64,000 nucleotides of DNA, taken from JADJOY01 sp016713535 [NCBI: Deltaproteobacteria bacterium] (GTDB lineage Bacteria; JADJOY01). The notes beneath the pieces are model-generated. The model searched no databases. It worked only from the letters and a program-made list of their open reading frames with translations, and had not been told where the DNA came from. How positions within the stretch are numbered: the stretch's first letter is position 1; every line of letters starts with the position of its first letter. Where the stretch lies: NCBI GenBank assembly GCA_016713535.1, contig JADJOY010000027.1, forward strand, positions 149,286-213,285, written 5' to 3'. A program made the position numbers and the translations under genes. This document shows positions 34,510 through 43,311 of this stretch, piece by piece.

Positions 34510-34681
34510 GCGCGCTGATGTAACAGCTGTATCTGAATGCTAGCAACTGAACTTACGCGGAAGGTGGCGCGTCGGCCGCGGCCCGCCGCGATCGGCACGC
34601 CGGCCCGACTCGCCGCACGGCGCAGGGCATCGACGACCCTACTATTGACGATCGTAGCGGCGCCGCTTTACACCATCGCGA
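34510..34681. promoter_or_regulatory. divergent chrB / blaI-like control region
   Basis: The region between divergent starts. On the plus strand TTGACG (34645-34650) and TTACAC (34668-34673) with a 17 nt spacer form a plausible vegetative promoter. It would start transcription at or within a few bases of the ATG at 34682, so the repressor mRNA may be leaderless: there is no Shine-Dalgarno. The -35 element is embedded in the palindrome at 34639-34657. Toward chrB the sequence TGTTACATCAGCGCGC gives no clear promoter. Confidence 0.45.
34639..34657. promoter_or_regulatory. operator-like palindrome, BlaI/CopY type, copy 1
   Basis: CTACTATTGACGATCGTAG is an imperfect inverted repeat (CTAC-x-AT...AT-x-GTAG) covering the -35 hexamer of the blaI-like gene. 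BlaI/MecI/CopY repressors bind dyads of the TAC-A/T...T/A-GTA kind. A sister sequence is at 36119-36137. Confidence 0.5.
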
Positions 34682-35077
34682 ATGCGCTCCTTTCGCGACG
34701 CGACTCGGGTCCTGGGCGCGCTCGAGGAGCGCGTCATGGAAGCGATGTGGAACGGCGGGCCTGCCTCCGTGCGGGAGCTGGCGAGCCGCCTTCCCGGTTC
34801 GGCGCTCGCGTACACCACGGTGATGACCACCCTGGACCGCCTGTTCAAGAAGGGTCTGCTCACCCGGGAGCGTGTCGGACAGGCGTTCGTCTACCGGGCC
34901 GCGCTCGACCGTGACGGGTACCGGCAGCGCTTGATCGAGGCCGCGGTCGGCGAGCTCGTCGACCGCGCGCCCGACGCGGTCCTCGCGGCCTTCGTCGACA
35001 CCGCGGCGGCGCTGGACGAGCACAACCTGCTGCGCCTCGAGCGGCTGATCGCCGAGCGCAAGCGGAAGCCGAAGTGA
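34682..35077 (+). CDS. BlaI/MecI/CopY family transcriptional repressor
   Basis: 131 residues. The winged-helix domain is complete: LGALEERVMEAMWNGGPASVRELASRLPGSALAYTTVMTTLDRLFKKGLLTRERVGQAFVYRAAL. A short C-terminal dimerisation helix follows (AAFVDTAAALDEHNLLRLERLIAERKRK). Repressors of this family are inactivated by proteolysis by an M56 partner (BlaR1 type) or by metal (CopY type). The CopY metal motif CxCx4CxC is absent, which favours the protease route. The next gene is an M56 protease whose ATG overlaps this stop by one base. The downstream operon encodes a metal-type RND pump. Two related palindromes upstream of this gene and of the pump operon are candidate operators. Confidence 0.92.
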   Translation: MRSFRDATRVLGALEERVMEAMWNGGPASVRELASRLPGSALAYTTVMTTLDRLFKKGLLTRERVGQAFVYRAALDRDGYRQRLIEAAVGELVDRAPDAVLAAFVDTAAALDEHNLLRLERLIAERKRKPK

Positions 35078-36078
35078 TGGAACCGGCGAGCCTGCTCCGT
35101 TTCGTGGCCATCGGCGCCGCCACGTGGCTCTCGGTCGCGGCGACCGTGGGGACCACGGTCCTGGTCCTGCGGCCGTGGCTGCGGCGGTTCGGCCCCAGCG
35201 TCGAGCGCGTCGCCGCGGCGACCGCCCTGGTGGCCGGCCCCGTCGTCGCGGTCGCGCTGGTCGGGTTGCTCGTGACCCACTCCGCGCTGGCGCCGCTCAC
35301 CCCGGCCGGCGACCACTGCCTCGACCATCCGCACATCGCACACCTGTGCCTGCGACACGCGGGCGCCGCGACCGGCGGAGTCACGATCGACCTGCTCGCG
35401 GTCGCTTCTCTGACCGCGGCGGTCTGGATCGCCGTCCGTAAGCGCCGCCGCGATCGCACCAAGGCCGCCGCGGTGAGCGCGCTCGCGCAGGCGGCATCGC
35501 CGCCGGTCGAGCTGCCCGGTGTGCAGGTCCTCCGCGTCGATTCGGCGCAGCCGTTCTGCATCGTGACCGGACCGACGTCCCGTCCGCGCATCCTGGTGTC
35601 GACGGCTGCGTGGTCGGCCGTGAGCCCCGAGGAGCGCGACGCGATGCTCGCCCACGAGCTCTCCCACGTCCGCCACGGCGATCTGAGCACGGTCACGGCT
35701 CTCGGCTGGTGTGCCGCGCTGGGTTTCCCCGGGATCGGTCGGCGCCTCCTGCAAGGCTGGCGGGACGCGAGCGAGCGCCTCGCCGACCGAGCCGCCGCGC
35801 GGTCGAGCAGCCCGTCCGCGGTCGCCGCCGCGCTGCTGGCCATCACGCGCGCCTCACGCGGACCCGCGCTGGCACTGCCCGCCCTGTCCTTCGCGTCTCC
35901 GGCCGAGTCCCTCGCGCGGCGCATCGAGGAGCTGCTCGACCCGACCCCGGACTCGCCGTCGCTGGCGCGCCGCGCCTCCGTGGCGGTCTGGACGACCACC
36001 TGCGTCGGCCTGCTCCTCGCCGCACGGCACGCCGCGACCCTGCACCATCACCTCGAGCGCCTCCTCGGGACGGTCTGA
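35077..36078 (+). CDS. M56 family (BlaR1-like) membrane metalloprotease with His/Cys-rich outer loop
   Basis: 333 residues. Helices at ~8-32, 46-67, 101-119 and 300-318 surround a cytoplasmic zinc-protease domain with AHELSHVRHGD (HExxH at 193-197) and the downstream Glu in DASERLADRAAA. The loop between helices 2 and 3, predicted to face the periplasm, is GDHCLDHPHIAHLCLRHAG (about residues 79-97): six His and two Cys in 19 residues. The extreme C-terminus, also outside, is RHAATLHHHLERL. BlaR1 has a penicillin-binding sensor domain there; this protein has none. A metal-sensing role, with cleavage of the neighbouring BlaI-like repressor on binding, is inferred. It is coupled to the repressor gene and lies 1 bp before the next start. 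Confidence 0.88.
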   Translation: MEPASLLRFVAIGAATWLSVAATVGTTVLVLRPWLRRFGPSVERVAAATALVAGPVVAVALVGLLVTHSALAPLTPAGDHCLDHPHIAHLCLRHAGAATGGVTIDLLAVASLTAAVWIAVRKRRRDRTKAAAVSALAQAASPPVELPGVQVLRVDSAQPFCIVTGPTSRPRILVSTAAWSAVSPEERDAMLAHELSHVRHGDLSTVTALGWCAALGFPGIGRRLLQGWRDASERLADRAAARSSSPSAVAAALLAITRASRGPALALPALSFASPAESLARRIEELLDPTPDSPSLARRASVAVWTTTCVGLLLAARHAATLHHHLERLLGTV

Positions 36079-36079
36079 C

Positions 36080-37343
36080 ATGGGATTCTCTCGAATCGGC
36101 TTGGTCGCTTGCGCGCTTGTACTATCGACGCTAGTAGCCGGCCGAAGCGCGCATGGAGCCGGCGCCTCCGCGTCACCAGCCGCGGTCACCCTCGGTGAGT
36201 TCGTGAGCCGATGGCGGTCCGCCGATCCACGGCTCGACGTCACGCGCGCTCGGGTGGAGGTGGCCCGCTCGGCCGCGACCGAGGCGTCGGCCTGGCCCAA
36301 CCCGACACTGTCGTATCAGCGCGAAGAGGTCGAGGTCGGCAGCGAGACGTCCGTCGACGAGTTCGTCGAGGTCGGCATCCCGGTCTCGCTCTCGGGCCGG
36401 CGCGGGCTGCTCGGCGAGGCCGCGCACGAGGAGGCCGAGGCGGCCTCCTCGCCGCCGATCGGGCCGCGTGGCTGCTCGAGGCCGAGGCGCGCACCGCTTA
36501 CTACGGCGCTGCACGCGCCCGCATGCGGCTCGAGGTCCTCTCCTCCGCCCGCGACCAGCTCGCCGACCTGGTCCGCGGCGCGCGCGAGCGCGTCGAGCAG
36601 GGCGACGCCGCGGCGCACGAGCTGATCCGGCTCGAGCTCGAGCAATCGGCCGTCGAACGAGTCGCCAGCGACGAGGCGTCGGCGCTCGCCGATTCCCGCC
36701 GCCACCTCGGACGTCTGGCCGGGCACCCCGAAGCGCCGCTCGACGCCGCGGACGATCTCACGCTGCCCGACCCGATTCCGGGCGCCGACGGCGAGCGCGC
36801 CGCGCCACCCCGGACGGGAGAGCTCGACGCCGCGTCGCGGAGCGTGCGCGCCGCCGAGCTGCGCGAGGGCGCCGCGCAACGGTGGTGGATCCCGATCTCG
36901 ACGTCACCGGCGGCATCAAGGCGAGCCGGGTCGGCCGCGAGGACGACGTCGGCTACGTGGTCGGAGTGGCGCTCGAGCTGCCGTTGCTCGATCAGCGCGG
37001 CGCCGCGCGCGCGCGGGCCGCCAGCGAGCTCGTCATCGCCACGGCCGAGCAGCGGACGCTCCGCGCCGAGGTCGCCTCCGATCTCGAGATCGCGCGCTCC
37101 CGGTTCCGGACGTCCGAGGAGCGCGCCCGCCAGCTCGTCACGAGCGCGGCGCCGCGTGCCACCGCGCTCATCGACCAGGCGCGCCTGCGCTGGCGGGAGG
37201 GCGAAAGTCCGACCTTCGAGCTCGTCGATGCCTGGCGCACGTTCGTCGACGTGAAGCTCGAGGTGATCGAGCGACTCCACGAGGCCCGGCTCGCCGAGCT
37301 GGCGCTCGCCACGGCGGGCGGGGCTCCGCTGGACACGAAGTGA
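36080..37343 (+). CDS. outer-membrane factor of metal RND pump (TolC/CzcC/CusC type), two frameshifts
   Basis: Restoring two bases gives a ~421-residue protein with signal peptide MGFSRIGLVACALVLSTLVAGRSAHGAG. The outer-membrane efflux repeats then run across three frames. The first (36080 to ~36450) has LDVTRARVEVARSAATEASAWPNPTLSYQREEVEVGSETSVDEFVEVGIPVSLSGRRG. The second (~36440 to ~36890) has LLAADRAAWLLEAEARTAYYGAARARMRLEVLSSARDQLADLVRGARERVEQGDAAAHELIRLELE. The third (~36885 to 37343) has VDPDLDVTGGIKASRVGREDDVGYVVGVALELPLLDQRGAARARA. Each switch needs one extra base. It forms the outer-membrane channel for the adaptor and pump encoded next. An operator-like palindrome lies inside the signal-peptide coding region. 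Confidence 0.85.
36119..36137. promoter_or_regulatory. operator-like palindrome, BlaI/CopY type, copy 2
   Basis: GTACTATCGACGCTAGTAG contains the near-perfect 17 bp dyad TACTA-T-CG-A-CG-C-TAGTA. It shares ACTAT-x-GACG-x-T-x-GTAGC with the palindrome upstream of the blaI-like gene. It lies 40 bp inside the outer-membrane factor gene, where a repressor could block elongation or an internal promoter. Confidence 0.5.
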
Positions 37344-37366
37344 CCCCATCCGAGAGGTGTCAGGCC

Positions 37367-38938
37367 ATGTCCTCCGTCTTGCTGATCGCGCTCACCTTGC
37401 TCCTCGCGTCGTGCGATCACGACCACGGCCATCCGCACCCGCACGAGCCGGACTCTGCCCACGGGCACGCCGACGACGAGGAGCGTCCGACGCTCTCGGT
37501 GACCGCCTGGAGCGACGACCTCGAGCTCTTCGCGGAGCTGCCCGCGCTGGTCGTCGGGGAGGAGTCTGCGTTCGCCGCGCACGTCACGGTGCTGGACGGC
37601 TTCCGCCCGGCGCGCGAAGGCGCGGTCACCGCGGAGCTACGCGCCGCCGACGGCGTGCTGGTGGTCGGCACGGTGCGCGAGGTCGCGCGTCCGGGGATCT
37701 TCCGGCCGGCGCTCACTCCGCGCGTGGCGGGCCCGTGCGAGCTGCGGCTCGTGGTCGAGCACGGCGGAAGGCAGGAGTCCTTCGCGGTCCCCGACTGCAA
37801 GGTGTTCACGAGCCGGTCCGAGGCGCGCCAGGCGATCGCCGAGGACGAGCCCGCCGGGCGCATCACCTACCTCAAGGAGCAAGCGTGGGTCACCGAGTTC
37901 GGCACGCTCGCCGCGGCCGAACGCACGCTCGAGCCGAGCCTCCACGCGCACGGCGAGATCCGCCCCGTCGCCGCGCGCGAAGCCCAGATCGCGGCCCCGG
38001 TCGGTGGGCGCCTGCGCCTCGCGGACCCGCCACCCACCGTGGGCTCGCTCGCGGCCCAAGGTCAGGTCCTCGGCCACCTCGTGCCGTGGGTCGAGGGGAC
38101 GGCGGGCCGGCGCTCGCTCGAGGCCGAGGTCGGCTCCGCGCGCGCCGAGCTCGACGCTGCTCGCGCCCAGCGCGAACGCGCCGACAGGCTCCACGGCGGC
38201 GGCACGGTTCCGCTGCGGCAGGTGGAGGAGGCCCGCGCGAGGGAGCGGGCCGCGGAGGCGGCGTGGGTGGCTGCCACCGGCCGCCTGGAGCAGTACCGCT
38301 CCGGCGTCTCGGGCAAGGCCGCGCAGGGCGGCTCGGAGATCGAGATCCGCGCGCCGCTGACCGGCACGGTGGTCGCCGCGGCGGCGGTCTCCGGTCAGAC
38401 GGTCGCGGCGGGCGAGGCGCTGTTCGGAATCGTCGACCTGTCCCGGGTGTGGGTGGTCGCGCGCGTGTTCGAGCCGGACATCCCGCGAGTGCTCGCGGCC
38501 CGGGACGCCTGGTTCACCGTGGCGGGGAACGCGGACGCGATCCGCGTCGCCGAGCACGACGGACGGCGGGTCACGGTCGGCCACATCGTCGACCCCGCCA
38601 ATCGCACCGTGCCGGTCGTCTTCGAGATCGCGAACCCCGGCGGCGCGCTCCGCATCGGACAGTTCGCCGAGGTCCATCTCGCGGTCGGCGACCCCGTGAC
38701 CGCGGTGGCGATCCCCGAGGACGCGCTCCTCGACGATGGCGGGCGGCCGGTCGCCTACGTGCAGGTGGAGGGCGAATCCTTCGAGCGCAGACCGCTCAGG
38801 CTCGGCATCCGCGACCGAGGCTGGGTGCAGGTGGTCGAGGGCATCGCGAGCGGCGAGCGGGTCGTGACGCGCGGCGCCTACGAGGTGAAGCTCGCCGCGA
38901 GCAGCGGCTCCATCCCCGCTCACGGACACGCGCACTGA
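37367..38938 (+). CDS. RND efflux periplasmic adaptor lipoprotein (CusB/CzcB type)
   Basis: 523 residues from the ATG at 37367. The leader MSSVLLIALTLLLASC has the lipobox LASC. The mature N-terminus is a metal-binding stretch DHDHGHPHPHEPDSAHGHADD. An additional beta domain (~40-160) precedes the membrane-fusion core: the barrel-sandwich halves IAAPVGGRLRLADPPPTVGSLAAQGQVLGHLV and EIEIRAPLTGTVVAAAAVSGQTVAAGEALFGIVDLSRVWVVARVFEPDI, a helical hairpin between them, then beta-barrel and membrane-proximal domains ending VVTRGAYEVKLAA. The C-terminus is also His-rich (PAHGHAH). The adaptor links the inner-membrane pump to the outer channel and may hand over periplasmic metal ions. An upstream GTG at 37340 overlapping the previous stop is an alternative start. 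Confidence 0.92.
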   Translation: MSSVLLIALTLLLASCDHDHGHPHPHEPDSAHGHADDEERPTLSVTAWSDDLELFAELPALVVGEESAFAAHVTVLDGFRPAREGAVTAELRAADGVLVVGTVREVARPGIFRPALTPRVAGPCELRLVVEHGGRQESFAVPDCKVFTSRSEARQAIAEDEPAGRITYLKEQAWVTEFGTLAAAERTLEPSLHAHGEIRPVAAREAQIAAPVGGRLRLADPPPTVGSLAAQGQVLGHLVPWVEGTAGRRSLEAEVGSARAELDAARAQRERADRLHGGGTVPLRQVEEARARERAAEAAWVAATGRLEQYRSGVSGKAAQGGSEIEIRAPLTGTVVAAAAVSGQTVAAGEALFGIVDLSRVWVVARVFEPDIPRVLAARDAWFTVAGNADAIRVAEHDGRRVTVGHIVDPANRTVPVVFEIANPGGALRIGQFAEVHLAVGDPVTAVAIPEDALLDDGGRPVAYVQVEGESFERRPLRLGIRDRGWVQVVEGIASGERVVTRGAYEVKLAASSGSIPAHGHAH

Positions 38939-38940
38939 CC

Positions 38941-41900
38941 ATGGACCGCGTGATCCTCTGGTCGATCCAGAATCGGCTCTTCGTCGTCGTCGCCGCGCTC
39001 GCGCTCACCGTCTACGGGGCGATCACGGCCTCCCGCATGCCGGTCGACGTGTTCCCGGACCTCACCGCGCCCACGGTCACGGTGGTCACCGAGGCCCACG
39101 GGCTGGCACCCCAGGAGGTCGAGACGCTGGTGACGTTCCCGATCGAGTCGGCGGTCAACGGCGCCACCTCGGTTCGGCGGGTTCGATCCGCCTCGGGGAT
39201 CGGGATCTCGGTGGTGTGGGTCGAGTTCGACTGGGGCACCGACATCTACGTCGGGCGCCAGATCGTCAACGAGAAGCTGCAGGTCGTCGCGAGCCAGATT
39301 CCCCCGGACATTCCGCCGCCCACGCTCGCGCCGATCTCCTCGATCATGGGCGAGATCCAGTTCATCGCCGTGACGAGCGAACGGCACGACCCGCTCGCGC
39401 TCCGCGAGACCGCGGACTGGGTGATCCGCAAGCGCCTCCTCGCCATACCGGGTGTCGCGCAGGTGGTCCCGATCGGCGGCGAGGTCAAGCAGTTCCAGGT
39501 GGTCGTGCAGCCGGAACAGCTCGCTCGCTTCGCGCTCTCGCTCGCCGACGTCATGGCCGCGCTCGAGGGTGCGAGCCAGAACGCGACCGGCGGTTTCCTC
39601 GTCCGAGGCTCCCAGGAGCAGCTCATCCGCGCCGTCGGTCGCGCGACGTCGATGCGCGACCTCGAGCGCACCGTCGTCGCGGTGCGGGATGGAGTGCCGA
39701 TCCTCGTCGAGCACCTCGCGAGAGTCGAGGTGGGCGCGGGGCTCAAGCGCGGGACGGGCTCCGCCAACGCCAAGCCCGCGGTGGTGATGGCGATCCTCAA
39801 GCAGCCGGCGGTCAACACCCTGGCGCTCAGCGAGGCGATCGAGCGTGAGGTCGCCGCGATGTCCAGCAGGCTGCCCGACGGGATGCGGATCGACACCGAG
39901 CTCTTCCGCCAGGCGGATTTCATCACCACCGCCGTCGAGAACGTCGGCGAGGCGCTGCGCGACGGCGCCATCCTGGTCGCGATCATCTTGTTCCTCTTCC
40001 TGTTCAACGTGCGCGCCACGCTGATCTCGCTCGCGGCGCTGCCGCTCTCGCTGCTCGCGGCCGCGCTGGCGCTGAAGGCGCTCGGCGTCACGATCAACAC
40101 CATGACCCTCGGCGGGCTGACGATCGCGATCGGTGCCCTGGTCGACGACGCGATCATCGACGTCGAGAACATCGTGCGCCGCATGCGCGAGGCGCGGAGC
40201 CGCGGTGGCGACGAGACGGGCGGCGCGCTGCGGGTGATCTACGAAGCCTCGCGCGAGGTCCGCGCCTCGATCGTGTTCGCGACGGTGATCGTGATGCTCG
40301 TCTTCGTCCCGGTGTTCTTCCTGGGCGGAGTCGAGGGGCGCATGCTGGTGCCGCTCGGGTTCGCGTACCTGGTCGCCATCTTCGCGTCCCTGGTGGTCGC
40401 GCTCACGGTCACCCCGGCGCTGTGCGCGTATCTCCTGCCGGGAGCGCGCTCGCTCGATCACCCGGAGTCCGGGCTCGTGCGTTTCCTGAAGCGACTCTAC
40501 CGGCCCTCGCTGGGCATCGCGCTGGCCCGGCCGTGGCTGGTGATCGGCCCGTCGGCCGCGTTGCTGGCCGCTTCGGTCGCGGTGGTGCCTTTCCTCGGCA
40601 CCACGTTCCTGCCCGAGTTCAACGAGGGCGCGTTGACGATCAGCGCGGTCACGCTGCCCGGGACGTCGCTCGAGACATCGGACCGTCTGGGCCGGCGGGT
40701 CGAGGAGATCCTCCTCACCCATCCCGAGGTCGTGGCGACCGACCGCCGCACCGGGCGCGCCGAGCTCGACGAGCACGCCCAGGACGTCAACGCGTCCGAG
40801 ATCGACGTCCGCCTGCGCCGCACCGACCGGCCGCACCACGAGTTCCTGAGCGCGTTGCGCGCCGACCTGTCGGCCGTCCCGGGGGTGGTGATCACCCTCG
40901 GCCAGCCGATATCGCACCGCATCGACCACATGCTGTCGGGAACCCGGGCCAGCATCGCGGTCAAGCTCTTCGGCCCGGACCTGGCCCAGCTCCGCAGCAC
41001 CGCCGAGCAGGTCCGCGGGGTGATGGCGAAGGTCGACGGCGCGGTCGACGTATCCGTCGAGCAGCAGGTCGACCTCCCTCAGCTCGCCGTGGTCTTCGAT
41101 CGCGACCGGATGGCTCGCTATGGCTTGCGCGCCGGCGACCTCGCCGAGCTCGTCGAAGCAGCCTACGCGGGGCACACGGTCACCCAGGTGATCGAGCAGG
41201 AGCGGACCTACGACGTGGTGGTCCGCTACCCGGCGAGCACGCGCGCGGACCTCGGCTCGATCGCGACCACGCTCGTCGACACGCCGGTGGGCGCCAAGAT
41301 CCCCCTCGAGATGATCGCGGACGTGCGCCCGGACGTCGGTCCCAATCTCATCTCGCGCGAGAACGCCCAGCGCAAGCTGGTCGTGATGGCCAACGTGAGC
41401 GGGCGCGACCTGGGCGGCGTCATCGCCGACATCCAGGCCGGGGTGGCGCGGGACGTCAGCCTTCCCCCCGGGTACCACATCGTCTACGGCGGGCAGTTCG
41501 AGAGCCAGCAAGAGGCGACCCGGACGCTCGTGCTCCTCGGCGCGTTCGTGGTGGCCGCGATCTTCCTCCTCCTCTACCTGGCCTTCCGCAGCGCACGCAG
41601 CGCCGCTCTGGTGATGGTGAACTTGCCGCTGGCGCTGATCGGCGGCGTCATGGCGGTCGCGCTCACCGGTGGCGTGCTCAGCATCGGCTCGCTGGTGGGG
41701 TTCATCACGTTGTTCGGCATCGCCACGCGCAACGGGATCCTGATGATCTCCCACTACGACCATCTGCGCGAGCACGAAGGAGCGTCGTTCGACGAGGCAA
41801 TTCGCCGCGGGTCCGAGGAGCGCCTGTCGCCGGTGTTGATGACGGCGCTGTGCGCGGGTCTGGCGCTGATCCCGCTGGTGGTCGCGGGCGGCGAACCGGG

Positions 41901-42036
41901 TAACGAGATCCAGGCGCCCATGGGAGTCGTGATCCTCGGCGGCCTCCTGTCCTCCACCTTTCTCAACATGATCCTGTTGCCGGTCTTGTACGCGCGCTTC
42001 GCCACCGCTCAGCCCGCACCCGCGGCGCAGGCCTGA
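38941..42036 (+). CDS. heavy-metal RND efflux pump (CusA/CzcA family)
   Basis: 1,031 residues, frame intact. It has the HME-RND start MDRVILWSIQNRLFVVVAALALTVYG, DVFPDLTAPTVTVVTEAHGLAPQEVETLVTFPIESAVNG, and TM4 with the proton-relay acids LTIAIGALVDDAIIDVENIVRRMREAR. The periplasmic docking segment GTRASIAVKLFGPDLAQL and the C-terminal helices GSLVGFITLFGIATRNGILMISHYDHLREHEG and LSPVLMTALCAGLALIPLVVAGGEPGNEIQAPMGVVILGGLLSSTFLNMILLPVLYARF are present. It exports divalent or monovalent heavy metals by proton antiport, as a trimer with the adaptor and outer channel. Metal specificity (Cu/Ag versus Zn/Co/Cd) cannot be decided by eye. It starts 2 bp after the adaptor stop. A palindromic repeat follows. 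Confidence 0.95.
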   Translation: MDRVILWSIQNRLFVVVAALALTVYGAITASRMPVDVFPDLTAPTVTVVTEAHGLAPQEVETLVTFPIESAVNGATSVRRVRSASGIGISVVWVEFDWGTDIYVGRQIVNEKLQVVASQIPPDIPPPTLAPISSIMGEIQFIAVTSERHDPLALRETADWVIRKRLLAIPGVAQVVPIGGEVKQFQVVVQPEQLARFALSLADVMAALEGASQNATGGFLVRGSQEQLIRAVGRATSMRDLERTVVAVRDGVPILVEHLARVEVGAGLKRGTGSANAKPAVVMAILKQPAVNTLALSEAIEREVAAMSSRLPDGMRIDTELFRQADFITTAVENVGEALRDGAILVAIILFLFLFNVRATLISLAALPLSLLAAALALKALGVTINTMTLGGLTIAIGALVDDAIIDVENIVRRMREARSRGGDETGGALRVIYEASREVRASIVFATVIVMLVFVPVFFLGGVEGRMLVPLGFAYLVAIFASLVVALTVTPALCAYLLPGARSLDHPESGLVRFLKRLYRPSLGIALARPWLVIGPSAALLAASVAVVPFLGTTFLPEFNEGALTISAVTLPGTSLETSDRLGRRVEEILLTHPEVVATDRRTGRAELDEHAQDVNASEIDVRLRRTDRPHHEFLSALRADLSAVPGVVITLGQPISHRIDHMLSGTRASIAVKLFGPDLAQLRSTAEQVRGVMAKVDGAVDVSVEQQVDLPQLAVVFDRDRMARYGLRAGDLAELVEAAYAGHTVTQVIEQERTYDVVVRYPASTRADLGSIATTLVDTPVGAKIPLEMIADVRPDVGPNLISRENAQRKLVVMANVSGRDLGGVIADIQAGVARDVSLPPGYHIVYGGQFESQQEATRTLVLLGAFVVAAIFLLLYLAFRSARSAALVMVNLPLALIGGVMAVALTGGVLSIGSLVGFITLFGIATRNGILMISHYDHLREHEGASFDEAIRRGSEERLSPVLMTALCAGLALIPLVVAGGEPGNEIQAPMGVVILGGLLSSTFLNMILLPVLYARFATAQPAPAAQA

Positions 42037-42040
42037 GCGC

Positions 42041-42110
42041 GCTCGCGGGGGGACGGAGCCCCCCGCGCTACGAAAACCATCGTAGCGACGGGGGTTCCAT
42101 CCCCCGTCGC
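42041..42110. repeat. dispersed palindromic repeat, two-hairpin copy
   Basis: CTCGCGGGGGGACGGAGCCC continuing to GCGCTACGA, then TCGTAGCGACGGGGG-TTCCAT-CCCCCGTCGCC. It starts 4 bp after the stop of the RND pump gene and nearly repeats the copy at 1884 base for base. It could serve as a transcript end between the convergent pump and arsS genes. Confidence 0.75.
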
Positions 42111-42235
42111 CTGGGCCGGCGCGAGCCGACTCAGGGGTGGGACCCGCCGGGATTCACTCCCGGCGGGCGGGAGGCTGGAACAGCCCCTCGAAAAACTCCG
42201 CCGACTGCTGGGTGAAGACTCGCCTTCGCGAGTGT

Positions 42236-43288
42236 TCACCCAGCCGTCGCACCGCCGCACGACGAGCCGGCGCCGGCGGTGCAGCCGAAGCAATGCCGCC
42301 CCACCACGATGCGCCGCCCGGCGAGCACCGCCGCGTCGAAGTCGCGGACGTGGCGCGGCGCGTGCGCCGCGACCTCGAGATCGAGCATCTGGTTGAAGTC
42401 GCAGTCGTGGAGCCGCCCGTCCCAGCCCACGGAGACCAACGTCCGGCACATCACGCCGCGCGCCGCGAGCGGGTTGAACGCCTGCACCAGCCGCTCCATG
42501 TAGCCCTCGAGGTTGGTCGAGTCGACGAGCCACTCGAGGAAGCGGCTGATGGGCATGTTGGTGATCGTGTAGAGGGCGTCGAAGCGCACGCCGTGGAGTC
42601 GCTCGAGCTCGCGCTTCCACTCGCTCTCGAGGGAGCGCTGCGCGCCCGGCAGGAAGGCACCCACCGGGTTGGTGACCAGCACCAGCCTCCGCGCCGGATC
42701 GCCTTCCCCGTAGCCCGCCTCGTTGAGCCGGCGTAGCCCCTCGATCGAGCGCTCGTAGACGCCGTCGCCGCGCTGGCGGTCGGTGCTGACGGCGCGATAG
42801 TGGGGCAGCGAGCACACCACCTCGACGCGATGCCGGGCGAGGAACTCGGGCAGGTCGCGCTGCGAGGGCAGCGCGAGCACCGTGAGGTTGCAGCGATCCA
42901 TCACGTGCCGCCCGAGGGCGGTGACGCGCTCCACGAGCCAGCGGAAGTGGGGGTGAAGCTCGGGCGCGCCGCCGGTGATGTCGACGGTCGCGATGTCGCT
43001 CGCCGCGAGCGCCGCGAGACAGAGCTCCATCGTGTCGCGGCTCATGCTCTCGTCGCGGTCCGGGCCCGCGTCGACGTGGCAGTGCCGGCAGGTCTGGTTG
43101 CAGAGCTTGCCGACGTTGAGCTGCAGGACCTCGATCGACGAGGCGCGAAGCGGCCACAGGCCCGCGCTCGCGAGCGCCTCCTCGAAGGGTGCGACCCGCG
43201 TCAGGGCGTCGAGTGTCTCGCGCTGCCGTCTCGGCAACGCGAGCGGCGCGCGACGCGCGAGGAGCGAGGGCGGGGTGCTGGTGCTCAC
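42236..43288 (-). CDS. arsS: arsenosugar biosynthesis radical SAM protein ArsS
   Basis: 350 residues from the GTG at 43286-43288 (the frame upstream is Arg-rich and not protein-like). The radical-SAM cluster motif is CNQTCRHCHVDAGPDRDE (CxxxCxxC). SAM-fold blocks include VDITGGAPELHPHFRWLVERVTALGRHVMDRCNLTVL. The C-terminal DUF3641-type half is present: YTITNMPISRFLEWLVDSTNLEGYMERLVQAFNPLAARGVMCRTLVSVGWDGRLHDCDFNQMLDL. It ends in a cysteine-rich HCFGCTAGAGSSCGG. ArsS-type enzymes are proposed to attach a 5'-deoxyadenosyl group to methylated arsenic on the way to arsenosugars. It lies 24 bp downstream of the peroxidase-like partner on the same strand. Confidence 0.9.
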   Translation of the reverse strand: MSTSTPPSLLARRAPLALPRRQRETLDALTRVAPFEEALASAGLWPLRASSIEVLQLNVGKLCNQTCRHCHVDAGPDRDESMSRDTMELCLAALAASDIATVDITGGAPELHPHFRWLVERVTALGRHVMDRCNLTVLALPSQRDLPEFLARHRVEVVCSLPHYRAVSTDRQRGDGVYERSIEGLRRLNEAGYGEGDPARRLVLVTNPVGAFLPGAQRSLESEWKRELERLHGVRFDALYTITNMPISRFLEWLVDSTNLEGYMERLVQAFNPLAARGVMCRTLVSVGWDGRLHDCDFNQMLDLEVAAHAPRHVRDFDAAVLAGRRIVVGRHCFGCTAGAGSSCGGATAG

Positions 43289-43311
43289 GGCGGGCTCGCG
43301 GTGCGGACGAC

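Noticed and set aside
38920-41775. Minus-strand ORF of 951 codons opposite the RND pump
   Set aside because: It is a His/Arg/Asp/Glu-rich shadow of the pump gene with no domain-like pattern.
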